Part shown: positions 37,730-50,160 of the stretch, piece after piece | Layout of the letters: each line of letters begins with the position of its first letter | Numbering within the stretch: the stretch's first letter is position 1 | Assembly: GCA_029379385.1 (NCBI GenBank) | Contig: CM055607.1 | Span: 16,988,001 to 17,052,000 of the forward strand | Reading direction: 5' to 3' | Source: Quillaja saponaria | Lineage: Eukaryota > Streptophyta > Magnoliopsida > Fabales > Quillajaceae | DNA length: 64,000 nucleotides | Translations under genes and position numbers: made by a program | Notes under the pieces: model-generated | Told to the model about the DNA's origin: nothing | What the model saw: only the letters and a program-made list of their open reading frames with translations | The model's database searches: none

Positions 37730-40527
37730 TGTTATAATTCTTCAAAACCCAATATCGTAAAATCAACTATTAGATATAAAGTGTAAATTCTAGTTATAAA
37801 ATATATATATATGTAAACAAATTAATTAAATAATAATATAAGGGAACTTGTTATAATCCAATAACTTAGTATATATTTTAAAATTTTGTGTATAATTTGA
37901 TATTGTATGGTATAGAAAATTATGACAAAGCAAAATTTAATTAATTAAATAAGTAATACATGTATATGTTAAGATTTAATTTGTACCACACACTTTTTAT
38001 ACTTTGACCACTTTTGATATTTTGTTTTTTCCTATTTTCATTTTTTTTTCCTTCCCTACTGCCTTTGTTCTCTTGTCTTTCTATATTTGTCCAAATTTTT
38101 GTCTTTCTCTCCCCTGTTCTCGATTATTCCAGCCCCCTTTTTCTTCTTGCTTTGTTGTAGTGCTTCCAATTTTCAACTGATTACTTAAGCCCTCTTGCAC
38201 CTAAGTTTGGCTTGGTTTGAACCTTACAAGGTTTACTGCTCTACTTGGAGTTTTTATGGCCTAGTTTCCCTTTATTCTTTCTCCCTCTGTTCTTCCGCCC
38301 CCATTCTTGATGCCAATTCAGCTCTAGTTACTAGCTTAGGTGGTGGAAATCTTACTTGTTGTAGTCAATTGAAGGTATAAGCTTGCTCCTTTCTTTCCTC
38401 TTTGCTTTAATTTTGGTCCTTTTTCCTTGGGTGCCATAGGTTTGAATTCTTTGGGAAGTGTATATATATACTCTGTTTCCAACCAAGAATTTCTAACTAA
38501 GCTTATTTGACTTCATAACCTTGAGCTCTAAAGTTTGATGTGTGGATGTAGGTGTGATAGGGAGTTTAGAGGGAAAGTTGTGTAGTTGTAGCAAAATTGT
38601 TAATATGCCCTGTTTTTCAGCCAGTTGTAGCTATATGGGAGTAAAGTTTTGGCAACTACCTTGCCTTGGTGTGCCACCTTTGTGGTGGTTAACAGGTGAG
38701 ACATGCTACCTCATGGGTGGCTTAAGGTATGGCTGCAAGCATGTTGCCTATGCATGTTAAGTGTAAGCTTAATTTCTTGATAGTTCATCTTGGTTTTGAA
38801 GTGTTAGAGCAATATAGAAATAGGTATAGGAAACTTTAGTATCTTAGAGCTTTGATTTTTGTTAAGTTGATGATGTTAAACTCTAGTTTGGATAAGTTAT
38901 TGGTAAGTTCTTTAAGTTTAACTTGAAAGGGCAAGGTAATTTAGTTAAGTGTTTTAGAAATTGTATTTGTTGAAGGGTATATTTATATGAAATTCTAGAT
39001 AAATGAAGATTTAGTTAAAAATTAGATGTAAATTACTAGTTGGCTATAAATGAAAATTAAGAGAAATAAGGAAAAACCTAGGTGATAATGATGTGAATTG
39101 TTGGAAATTCATTGTGTTCATAGTAGGAAATATATATATATATATAATTCAAGTAATTGAGTAACTTTAAATAATTCAAATCAAGTTAAACTAAATAATT
39201 AAAATCTAACCAATATTAAGTTCACTTAAATAGTTAATTAGAAGACATTGAAATCAACTATGTTAAGTTAAAGTTTCATAAATACAATATAAGCACTATA
39301 AATTAATAAACTATACAAAGTGTTTATAAATGTATGAACATACATGCATATATATTAAAGAAATGATATATATATATGCTTAGAAATTAATTCATGTAGG
39401 TTTCAATTGTTAGAAACTAATTAGGAAACATGAAATTAATTAGGTTAACGTTAAGTTATAGAATTTGAGTTATTGACTAAATTGAACTAGCATGAGATAT
39501 TCAATAAAAGAGTTAAGAGAACCTTAAGTTTAGTGTATGCTTAGAAATCGAGTTTTATGAATTTCATTAATTAAATAGTTGATTGAAAGATATAGACAAT
39601 TGATTAGTTTAATATAGAAATCGATAATTAGTGTATGAGTAGAATGTATGAGTAAAGTTAATTATCGGAATTATTGGTAATAGAGATTTCAGGAATTTAA
39701 ATTAGTCTATTAAAATGAATACTTGTAAGGAGGTTGTGAAATGCCTAAAAATAGTAAACTTTAAATAATTAACTGTACTATTATACACATCTAAATACAT
39801 ATGATACTTATCTAGAAAGATATAATTATCTATTAATATATCCAACAAACAGGAATTAGATTTTCTTTTTCTTAAAGAAAGTTATGTTCAATTAACTAAG
39901 GTACGGTCAGCACTTGCAAAAATCCTGCATTTTGCATAATTTGATGCAAATTCAAAGAATAAACTACATTGATATATAAATATAAAATTACAAATGATAT
40001 ACCATTATAAAGCTACATGTGTCTAGTATTTAATAAATTTAACTGAAACTAGATTTGGAATTTCCTAGAGGAAGATATGACTGTTAGAGTGAACACTGGT
40101 CCAAACTTCAAGTTTGGACAAGTTTCAACATGTCTAACTCATTAGTGTTTTCTATTTTTTTCTAATAGTTTCTTTCTACCCAATGTATTGTCAAGACATC
40201 TAAAATGTCTCTTCATTATCAACCTTACCTCATACAATATAATTTATACTACTTGACATGTAATAGCGTAATAGAAAACTTTCATGAGAACACCTATATA
40301 AGTTGATATATAAGCTTAGTAATTAAAAGATTATAGCAATAAATTTATGAACTAAGTATTATTTGGAAATATAAATTTCAATTTAGGATTCTAATGTGGA
40401 CCGATGAGATGCATAAATGTCCAGTGTAAGTGACGAACAAAATTGGTTAAAGGTGAGTGGTTAAATGTTGCATTTAGGGGCTATATTATTATATGTAATT
40501 GTATGTGCATTTAAATAAATGTGTAAG

Positions 40528-43500
40528 TGTCACAATCCTCTCGTAGGTATGACTAGCCGGAGGTATGGATAACCCAACATCCATAACTATGACTCCAAAA
40601 CCAAAAAAAAAAATCTATGACCTTTGACCAAACCCATAAAAGTAAAAACTTATAAAACAAAATTCACTGTAAGAGTTTGATCACTGAAATAAATAACAAT
40701 TTACTGGAAATTTTGGCAAAGGTTCCTCATAAAGTGAAACATGCTCATATAAATAAAAAGTAAACATTCTTGTTGTTATAACAAAGACAACACGGAGCTC
40801 TACTCCAATTCTCATCATAATAACAATTAACTAGACTATTACACAACATAAGACCCGCACCCCTACAAGCTCTAGTGTGAACTGTAAATTTTCATTCTTT
40901 GACTTCAAGAATGAGATTCCGAAAAATTACCTTGCTACCTAAACACTTAGCAAAGTTCATTATTAGTAATAGATGTCCTAAGAGATTCCTGTTACTTAAA
41001 AAAAATCACAGAAGAGGGATGAATCTTATAGACTTAGTGAGTGAAAAATAGTACCTAAAGAGTACTAACATCATTCAGCACAATATAATATAATATATGT
41101 ATATAATTATTTAATATATCAGTATATTCTAAAGTACAAAATCAATAATGTTACACTTACACAATTACGGAAACATAGCACTTAATGAATGCAATTTATT
41201 TTAAAACAATCAAGGCAATCAAAGTATACAAAGCAGACAAAGGGCCAACAAAGTAACTCAGCCCTGCACAACAGTATCTCCCCCCACCGGGCATTTATGA
41301 GCTGGCACAACAGGTAATTCTCCGTACACAATCCATCCTATCGAGGCTGAGCACTCATTTCTTTTAAAACCATTGTTAGAATCAGAGTATTTCATATCAG
41401 AATATCAAATCAAAATATCCTAGGTGTATCTGGATTTCACTTTTGGAAATTAAAAAAAAAAAAAAATCATTTCTCAGAAAAATCTCACTTTGTTGGCTTT
41501 TATCAACCACAACCAATATCACACAAACATAATTTAAAAAAATCACTGAAATACTGTATTTGCTTATTTTTCATATCACATCTATTTAAACACACATAAT
41601 AATCTAGCCCCTAAAGGTAACAATTAACCACTCACCTGTAACCAATTTCATTCGTCACTTACACTTGCGTTCCTGCGTCTCATTAGGTCCTCATTAAAAT
41701 CCAAAACTGAAATTCATATTCCCAAATAATACTAAGTTCATAAACGTTATCATTATAATCTTTTAATTTCTAAGCTTATATCTCAACTTATATAGGTTTC
41801 TTTATGAAAGTTTCCTATTAAGCTATTACATGTCAAGTAGTATAAATTATACTTTATGTGGTAAGATTAATAATGAAGAGACATTTTAAATGTCTTGACA
41901 ATGCATAGGATAGAAAGAAACTATTAGAAAAGATAGAAAGTACTAGTAAGTTAGAGATGTTGCAATTGTCCAAACTTAAGATTTGGAACAATATTTATTA
42001 TAATGGTCATATCTTCCTCTAGGAAATTCCAAATTCAGTTTTGTAAAATTTATTAACACTAGACTCATATAGCTTTATAATGGTATATCATTTGTAATTT
42101 TTAGATGTGTATATAAATGCATTTTATTCTTTGAATTTGCAACAAATTTCGCGAAAAACATATTTTTTTTTACAGCTATGACCTTACCTTAGTTAATTAA
42201 CATAACTTTTTCTAGGCAAAAAAAAAATCCAATTACGTTTATCAATTTTATTAATAGACAAGTATATATATATTTATTATTTAGAAACTTTTCCTAAAAT
42301 TAGTCTTGAACTCACTCAATTCCTTACATGAACCAAAAACAGGGCACTCATAACATTCTGATTTACTAATGCTGATTCTAATGCTTGTAGAGTTCTCATA
42401 CTTAAGAAATAAATTATGAAAATTTTCAATATAATATTTCAAGATTTTAGGAACATTTCATTTTCATCACATTTCTACCTAATTAATGTTGTAAGACCCT
42501 CTAAAGTCAGTTATACTAAAACAGGTTTCAATCAATACCCGAAAATCATACCCTGAATTTCACCACCTCCAAAGTATTCAAAATAATGAATTAAGACTTG
42601 TACAACTCCAGATTTTCTATTTAGTATGCTAGGAACAACTTTTACTCAAAGGCCCTATGCTAATTCTAACCACAACCCCGATGAAGTTTCCCGAACTAAC
42701 TAAAGGTCACTAAAAATCCTGCATGGACTTAGCCTCAATCCAGCAGCTTTAACGACCAATATACTTGGAATCAAATTACAAAATTTTGTAGACATCATCT
42801 CAAGGTCCTAAGCTATATTTTATCTTTTGTAACTCTTAATTTAATTCAGCCTCGAAGACACTCGAAATACTGGATTTCTTGCACCCACGAAATCTATCCC
42901 CTGCACCCTTCAAAACCACTTAACTCTCCTTTGTTCAGACCATTACTCACTTCCATTAACTCCCTTAGCTCAAAACATTAACCACCCCTTTTCTCTTGTT
43001 ATGAACTTTTTATTCAAATTCCACAACAAACAACCAACAAGAAATTAAATCCACCAAGTTCTACTCATTCTATTACAACCAGTTTCATTTAGGCATTTTA
43101 ACAAACACCTTAAGAGCATAATTAATTTCATTTCATGTGTATGTGTATATATACATACACCAAGAAAGCAATACTCCATGTTAATTATATTCTAAATATT
43201 AAATTCAAGTTGAACTAATTACTTAAAATTCATCAAAAACTTGAAATATACAATTCTAACATTAACATATCCAAATTTCAAGACTACCTCTTCTATTACC
43301 ACCATTTTTCAGTACTTTCAAATTCTAGTTCACCCTTCTAACTTCTTTAAATTTTAACTCTCAATCAATACAAAAAGGAAGTAACTCTAATTCTAAGAAA
43401 AACAATTCACTTAGTTGAAAAAGGAAACTTGGAAATACCAACATCAGAGGATATCCACCATGGAAGGTGGTGGTTGCACTTGTTAATGTTGCCATGAAAA

Positions 43501-45112
43501 GGATTGTGGCTGCCAGTAGCTAGAGCTACAACCTCCCTCAAGAGTGACTGCGTACTCAAGGTTGGAAATACACCATAGTTGGAAAAGGATGCATGGGAAG
43601 AAGCTGATGGCTGCACAACTAGGATAAAAGTTGAACAAAGTCAAGTTAGCAACAAAAGGAAAAGAACTCAGCAGTTGCAACACCAACACAGGGCTGCCGC
43701 CTCATGTTTTTGGGAGGAAGAAGGAGGAATGCCCAAAACAGAGTTGCCCCTGCAACCGTAGGTCTGACTTGGCTGCTTAAGACTTTCACACACACACAAA
43801 CAAGGTTGCAAAAAGGGAAAGAACAAAGCTAGACAGTGAGAAAGAAGGCTGGAACTCACGGCCAGCTAAGAAACACAAGAACAAAAGCATAGGAGGAAGA
43901 GCTTCCAAAATAGGGCAGCCTTGCTTCCTTATCTTAATGGATAGCCAATACCACACAACTAAGCTTCACGGTTGACTGAAATGTAGCTCATAGTTGGAAG
44001 AATTCAAGCTCACGGGTTACGAAATTCTTTGCTACTGCCAATCCCCTTTCAACAACTAACTTGACTGCATAAAGAAAGGCTTACGGCTAGAGGTAAAAAG
44101 GCAAGATTTGCTGTCTCTACCTTGTAACTTTACTGTCCATAACTTGCTCCTTTTGTCAAGATAGATAGCTAAAGGAGAAGAGGAACTAGGAGGTAGAAAA
44201 TATACCAAAGGGGCAGCAGCAAATTGCTGCTTATTACTATCAATCGGGCTGAATTTTAGCTTCCCAACAGATCCAAGACTCTGCTTTCATGGTCTGAAAA
44301 AGGAAAAGGAGAAGAAGGCTTACAAAAACTAAAATTAGCTGCCAAGAGTGAAGGATTCATGGCCAAGCAAAGGGAAAGCAAGGGATCAAGTAGTAACAGG
44401 GCATGGCAGAGGAAGTAAGGAGAAGGAAAATAGGAGGAAATCAGTGCAAGAAATGAAGGAGATTCTCTCAGCTAAAGTTGAGAAAGCACCAAGAATTCTC
44501 TAGAACCAAACAAAACAAGAAGACAAAGCAAGTATGGCAGTGGAAAAGAACAAGAAGAATTCAGCCACTTCAAAATCGAAAAGAAGGAAAAAAAAAAAGA
44601 AAGAAAAAAAATAAGAAAGGTAAAGTAAAGGTTATAAATATGTCGTGCACATTTTTTCTTATTGTACATATATGCACATGTCTAATTGTATTTCTTTTTA
44701 TTTATTTTGTTTATGTAAAAGTGCATTATGGCTACAATACAACTTTACAATAATAATTATATCTGTAATAAAGTCAATGGTCAACAAATCAGATTAAATT
44801 TGTGGTTTATATTCGTTCTTGTTATACATATGTGTGTGTGTATATATATATATATATATACACACACCAAGTATTTATCTACTCTTGTTCATTGTATTTC
44901 TCGATTTAATTCCTTTCTATACACATGTTATTTAACTTTATGAAACAAAAACAAAAAAAATCGTTAAAACGGATACTAAGGTTACACTAAGGTATCAAAT
45001 TATAATATATTTAACTATACTTTTATTTAATTAACTTGTTTATTTGATAACGTAAATTTATCCATTGTGTCTAAACTCAATTATACATTATCAGATTATG
45101 AGGGTTATAATA
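40528..45112 (-). mobile_element. Solo LTR, copy 6 (4585 bp), nested in copy 5, TSD gtaag/gcaag
   Basis: It starts tgtcacaatcc and ends gggttataata on the plus strand, the reverse of the family termini. The flanks gtaag (40523-40527) and gcaag (45113-45117) differ by one base; the host LTR consensus reads gcaag, so the left copy mutated. It carries the palindrome at 41051-41065 and a CA/TA microsatellite at about 44828-44868. Removing it rejoins the host LTR sequence aaatgtg-caag-tgcaatg. Confidence 0.9.
41051..41065. promoter_or_regulatory. Conserved LTR palindrome (copy 6)
   Basis: The sequence gtacctaaagagtac is a degenerate copy with one arm mismatch. Confidence 0.4.
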
Positions 45113-45289
45113 GCAAGTGCAATGTTTTAGTGAGTTTTTTGAATCATGCTTGTTTAAAATTGTTTATGGTTGAAAAGGGCTAACAAATTAAAATTTTTCT
45201 GAGAAATGATTTTTATTTCGGGAATTCAAATCCAGGTGCACGTAGGATATTCTGATTTAAAATCCTGAGATATTCTGAGTGGTGTGACA

Positions 45290-46930
45290 AATTCAACTAT
45301 CTAACACTTCATAGGATGAATTAAAGTAACAAATATATCTTCATAAATTATTTTTCAGTATAGAATTTTTTATGCGGAGCTTTAATAACAATCTTCACAC
45401 ATCTTCATAAAAAAAAAAAAAACAAATTAATTTTTGTAATAGACATGATGATCTTTATTTTTAATTTTATGTTCTTAACACATGCCATTCTATATTGTTT
45501 CGCACTTGCTCATGTAGTACCTTCGCCCAAAGTCATGTTGTTACATGGAGAAGACATGAGCTTTAAGGTTTTAGTTGAAATCATCAATGAAGGATTTAAT
45601 GGTTCAACAACTTAGTGGTGGGAAATGTAGTAGTGTTTGAATTGGTTAACTTTGTACCATGAAAATTACTATTCATCGTATTTGTGTTTGTGTTTGTGTT
45701 CCGACTCCAACACCTTCCACCTTGACAAACATATTAATCAATCGAGAATTGTAAGTAATGTTCATTGACTCTAAAATACTACTTAAAATGTCAAAACTAT
45801 TTAATAATAGGCATATTGGATTATCAATATATTTCTAATATCTTTTAAGTTATTGTTACTTCTAGGGACTCCCTATTGAATTTTCCAATCAATATGAAAA
45901 TTTTATAGCAAACCCATTAACTTTCAAGATGAGAGACAATTCAGAGTGCATTATGCATTAGGTGATAAAGAATAGTCAAATTTAGATTGATAGCGGATTC
46001 ACTTGTTTTGCAAACTACTATGGTTTGCAAAGTTATTATTTTCTTGTTTGTGCTTATGAAGTACCATCCATATTCCACATGAGTATTTTATTTATTTATT
46101 TATCAAAATGACATGGAAATGAAATTTTAAAGTGAGTCAAAGCTCGGTGATGATGAATTTGATCATTAGACAACACATGGAGTAAGTGTAGTCCTTATTT
46201 TTACTTGTTTAGGGTCTATATATTAATTTACAAACCTATTACTTTTAGTGCATGAAGATGGGATGATTGCTAGCACAAATCAAGGCAAACTAGAGATGTA
46301 AATTCGTTCATTATATACTTTCTTGTATATGAAATCATGAAATCTACGTTATAGTTAGGTCAAAAATAATTTGTAATAATTTAATATTTTATAAATTATT
46401 ATGTAGGTAAGTCTGTGAATTCGTTGTCTAGGTGGCATTAGACTTGTCCAACTCTACTGAGAGACAATTTTCATTTTTCAAGAAAAAGTGTCTTATACAA
46501 GGTTCACATTTGTAAGCTATCTATCTTCATTTTTTAATAAGAAAATAATTATCATTTATAAAATCGGGTCACTAATATATCCAACAAAATTTCAAATTGC
46601 AGAGAATTCCAAAATAAAAAATTGTTAAGCAACACTTTGTCTCGAAGCCTAGATAAGTAATATTACAATATGGACAAGGGCAATGGGCTATAAATATCAT
46701 TTATTTTGACAATAAAAGTTCACAAGATGCATTATCTGGTAGATAGAAAAATATTCGACATTGATAATCACGTTAAATATGAGGAACAATGTAGGTTAGA
46801 GCTTATTGACAATCAACAATTTATCATGAAGGTGATTGTTACCAAAGACAGCATTCCTAATTGAACAAGTTGTTTGTATTGCTTATCTTAGCAAATTGTC
46901 TCCTCTTATTCCCATTTTAGATCCTTGTTA
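45290..46930. other. Old repeat DNA, possibly the 5' part of a PIF/Harbinger element
   Basis: It is AT-rich with no convincing coding frame. It directly precedes solo LTR copy 7, beyond which a Harbinger transposase remnant begins, so part of it could be that element's upstream region. No terminus was found. Confidence 0.3.
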
Positions 46931-46935
46931 GTACA

Positions 46936-48220
46936 TGTCACACCCTTCACAGAGGCATGGCTGGCTGGAGGATTGGATAACTAAACCTCTGTAACCTTGA
47001 CTTTACCACAACTGAATACATATGACTCTTGACTAAACCAATATATAAAGATAAATTTTATAAAATAGAAGTTAACTGTAAAAAATTGTTTACTGAAACA
47101 AATAAAAATTTACAGAAAATTTAGGCAAAGGTTCCCAGCGATATAGAACATACCTCAAAATACAAACACATATGCTTATGTTTTTACACAATAACAACAA
47201 CAACAACAAGACTAATAAGGAGTTTCGCTCCGTTTCTCATCAAAATAACAAATAACTAAACTATTACATAACATAAGATCAGACACCCCACAACTTAGTG
47301 TGACTGTAAACTTTCATTCTTGACTTCAAGTATGAGATTCCGAATATACCTTACTGCCAAAATACTAGAAAAGCCCTTTTTGCATAAAACTTTCCGAGCC
47401 CCTTAGCACAACATCCAGTCAAACCTCCACTGAATTTTGATGGCATCCAACCAGCATCAAATGATCTTAGAGAGAAATTCTAAAGGACATTGAAGACATC
47501 AACAAATCCTAGTATCTGATTATTTTGAAATTCAAAGCTTTGATGGTGAAACGTACCTCGATCTAGAGGGCTTGATTGTACAAACTCCAATGTGGAAGTC
47601 CTTTCGAAATCAGATTGATAAGATCGAAAAGGAGAAGCTTCAAATCAAAATGTAGAGAATTGTGTCCCCTCTCTCCATATGAAGAAAACTAAAGACGCAA
47701 GAGGAGGAAGAAGTAACAGCAAAAAGAAGGAAATTCCCGTAGCAAAATAATAAGAAGAAACAGGTGAAAGAGATGGTCAAAAAAAAGAAAAAAAAAGAAC
47801 CGGAGCTAAGCTCTCTTGTACTGAACCAAAAAGAATAAAGGCAGAACACCAAGAAAGGACTTTCGAGAAGCAGAGAATACAATAAAATTAAAGGAAGTGA
47901 AAGGAACAAAAATGAAAGGAAAGGGAGAAAAAGACAAGAGGAAAAAAATCTAAGGTCAAAGTCAAATCTCAACGATGTGATTCATATTTAATCTTATCTC
48001 ATGTACGTGTATATATATATAAAAGTGATTTCTAGTTTTTTTTTTTCTTTTTTTTTACATATTATATCAACCAATGTGGTGAAAATTAATTTTCTACTTA
48101 CATATATATAAATTTTTATTTATTTTTAATTCTAATTTGCGTAAAATTTTATTCAGCCTAGTCACACAAGTCACGTACAAACATTCTTAAGATGTAAATT
48201 AAGCTAGTCGAGTTATGACA
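46936..48220 (-). mobile_element. Solo LTR, copy 7 (1285 bp, internally deleted), TSD gtaca
   Basis: It starts tgtcacaccctt and ends gagttatgaca; gtaca flanks both sides (46931-46935, 48221-48225). It is only about a third of the family length. After the outer 400 bases it jumps to a 5' portion with a purine-rich stretch, so the conserved ctcagccc block and palindrome are gone. The open frame at 47972-47640 is the complement of the purine-rich stretch and not a gene. Confidence 0.9.
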
Positions 48221-48261
48221 GTACATATGTGACTAAAATAAATATTCTAGTAATATTTTGT

Positions 48262-49560
48262 TCTGTATTTACAAGTATGTCTTCAAGTGAAAGCAATAGT
48301 GATTCTGAATATGCTATTGATGAAGAAAACAATCAAATCATGAAAAGGCATTGGCAGGTATAATATTAGCAAGTGAGTATTTATATTTGATGAAAACATC
48401 ATGTAGAACATCAATTCACACAGGTCATGATTGGGTTCAAGATATTTTACATGGTCATCCAATTAGGTGTCATGAACAATTTAGGATGCAAAAAGATTAT
48501 TTTAGACAATTTACTTGAGTTTTTGTTTTTAGGCATGGGTTGACTCCCACAAAGAGGACTGAAGTGGATGAAATGGTGGGTAGATTTTTAATGACTATAG
48601 GACATGGGACATGCAATAGTATGAATCAAGAATTGTAATAGCATTCGAGTGAGATCAGTAGATTATTTCACAAAGTACTAAGATCTATTTTACATTTGTC
48701 AAAGGACTACTTAAACTTGTTAACTCAGAGTTTAGTCAAATACTTGTGGATATTCTAAATGATCAACATTATTATCCATTTTTCAAAAACTGTATAGGTA
48801 ATATTGATGGAATACATATGCATGTATTGTTCTACTTGAAGATTCAGTGCCTTATATTGGTAGAAAAGGGATTGCAACCCAACATATCATGGTTGCATGT
48901 GACTTCAATATGTGTTTCACATTTGTTTAGGTTGGATGGGAGGAGACTGCTCATGATAGCAATTTGCAAGTCTTATAAAATCCAAGACTCAATTTTCCTT
49001 ATACTCCTGAAGGTATAATGATTAGTTACATGTTCTTTGTTTTAATATTTTAAGTTTCATAATGCATTATGTTTATATGAGTTATTTTTTGTTTGGTAAA
49101 TATTATTTGGTTGATTCTGGGTATCTAGTATTATGGAGATACTTAAGTTCATATAAACATGAAAGGTATCATATTCTTGATTTTCGTCATACTACTCATA
49201 TGCCCAAAAGTGCAAATGAAGTCTTCAATTATTAACACTAGAGTTTAAGGTGCACAATTGAGAGTACTTCCAGGGTGTGGAAAAAATATTTGAAATTTTG
49301 CAAAATATACCTTCTTATCCAAATTGACTTCCAAAGAGATATTGTTGTTGCTTCTATAGTTGTGCATAATTTTATAAGAATGCATGTTGATGAAGACTAT
49401 GAAGTTACACATATGATAATAATCCAGATCTTTTGTCACTAGGCCGTGAAGAAGAAGTGAATGCAGAGGGTATAGAGAAGCAAGAAGTTGCACAACCTAA
49501 TGTTACTATTAATGGATCATATGAGATTATGATTGTACGTGATGGAATTTGAGATGATCT
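48262..49560 (+). pseudogene. PIF/Harbinger (HARBI1-like) transposase, decayed
   Basis: Translation across frames gives an acidic serine-rich start (MSSSESNSDSEYAIDEEN) at about 48279 and then the HARBI1 order: HTGHDWVQDILHGHPIRCHE, FLMTIGHGTCNSMNQEL, FHKVLRSILHLSKDYL. The nuclease core DQHYYPFFKNCIGNIDGIHM at 48746-49018 includes the first catalytic Asp, then AHDSNLQVL (second Asp) in a shifted frame, VDSGY, RCTIESTFRVWKKYLKF-like (catalytic Glu) and VVASIVVHNFIRM. At least four frameshifts or stops occur, so it is inactive. The family acts as a DDE transposase together with a Myb-like partner, which I do not see here. Confidence 0.85.
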
Positions 49561-50160
49561 CAGCTCTTTATATGTCTTCAAACATGGAGTTACTTTAATT
49601 CATACACATTTGATTTTGTATTGGTGATTGACACTTAATAGTTTATTGTATTAAAAAAACCAATACATCATTGTATTACTTTATATATATATTATTTTTG
49701 ATCAAGTGTGTTACTTTATATTTTGATGTTTAGATACTTGATATTTGGTTGTTGTGTGCACAAACATCTTACAACTTGTTTTGATAAAACAAATATATAA
49801 TTCGCAAATGAGTAATTTTTTTGATACTTTACTAAATTTGTTATTTTTAGTTTAATTATTAAAAAACTAACGAGTAAAAAAATATATATAAAAATTACTT
49901 TTGTAACCAAATATTTATTATCTAAAAAATACTTGCGAAGTCCTTTAATGTCTTTTACACTATTCAAATCACTTTTGAAAATTTATAACAAAACACTTCA
50001 CAGTTCACTTGAATAACTTTTCAGATAATTAACCAAACACATAAATAGATTATGTCATAATTTAATTTTTCAAAATCTCTATTGGCAAAATCAATTCTTC
50101 CAACATTGATTTCAAAACACTAAACCAAATTGGCTCTCAACGGTGTGTTTAATCTAATTG
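49561..50160. other. AT-rich 3' region of the Harbinger element
   Basis: No gene is seen. It ends near 50105-50145 in aaaacactaaaccaaattgg ... acggtgtgtttaatc, which resembles a degenerate Harbinger end. Confidence 0.35.

Larger units (their letters stand above)
37730..45289 (+). mobile_element. Solo LTR, copy 5, interrupted by copy 6, TSD aatta/aattc
   Basis: It starts tgttataattc at 37730 and ends ggtgtgaca at 45289, with aatta before and aattc after (one mismatch). Its own sequence is 37730-40527 plus 45113-45289; the middle is solo LTR copy 6. Near its 3' end the sequence jumps from gagatattctga to gtgtgaca, so the usual last part, with the ctcagccc block and the palindrome, has been deleted. 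Confidence 0.85.

Noticed and set aside
43407..43859. Cluster of open frames inside LTR copy 6
   Set aside because: They lie in the variable GC-richer part of an LTR, overlap on both strands and match no known protein.
47640..47972. 110-aa Phe/Leu-rich frame on the minus strand resembling a membrane protein
   Set aside because: It is the complement of a GA-rich stretch in solo LTR copy 7; hydrophobicity is a by-product of TTT/CTT codons.
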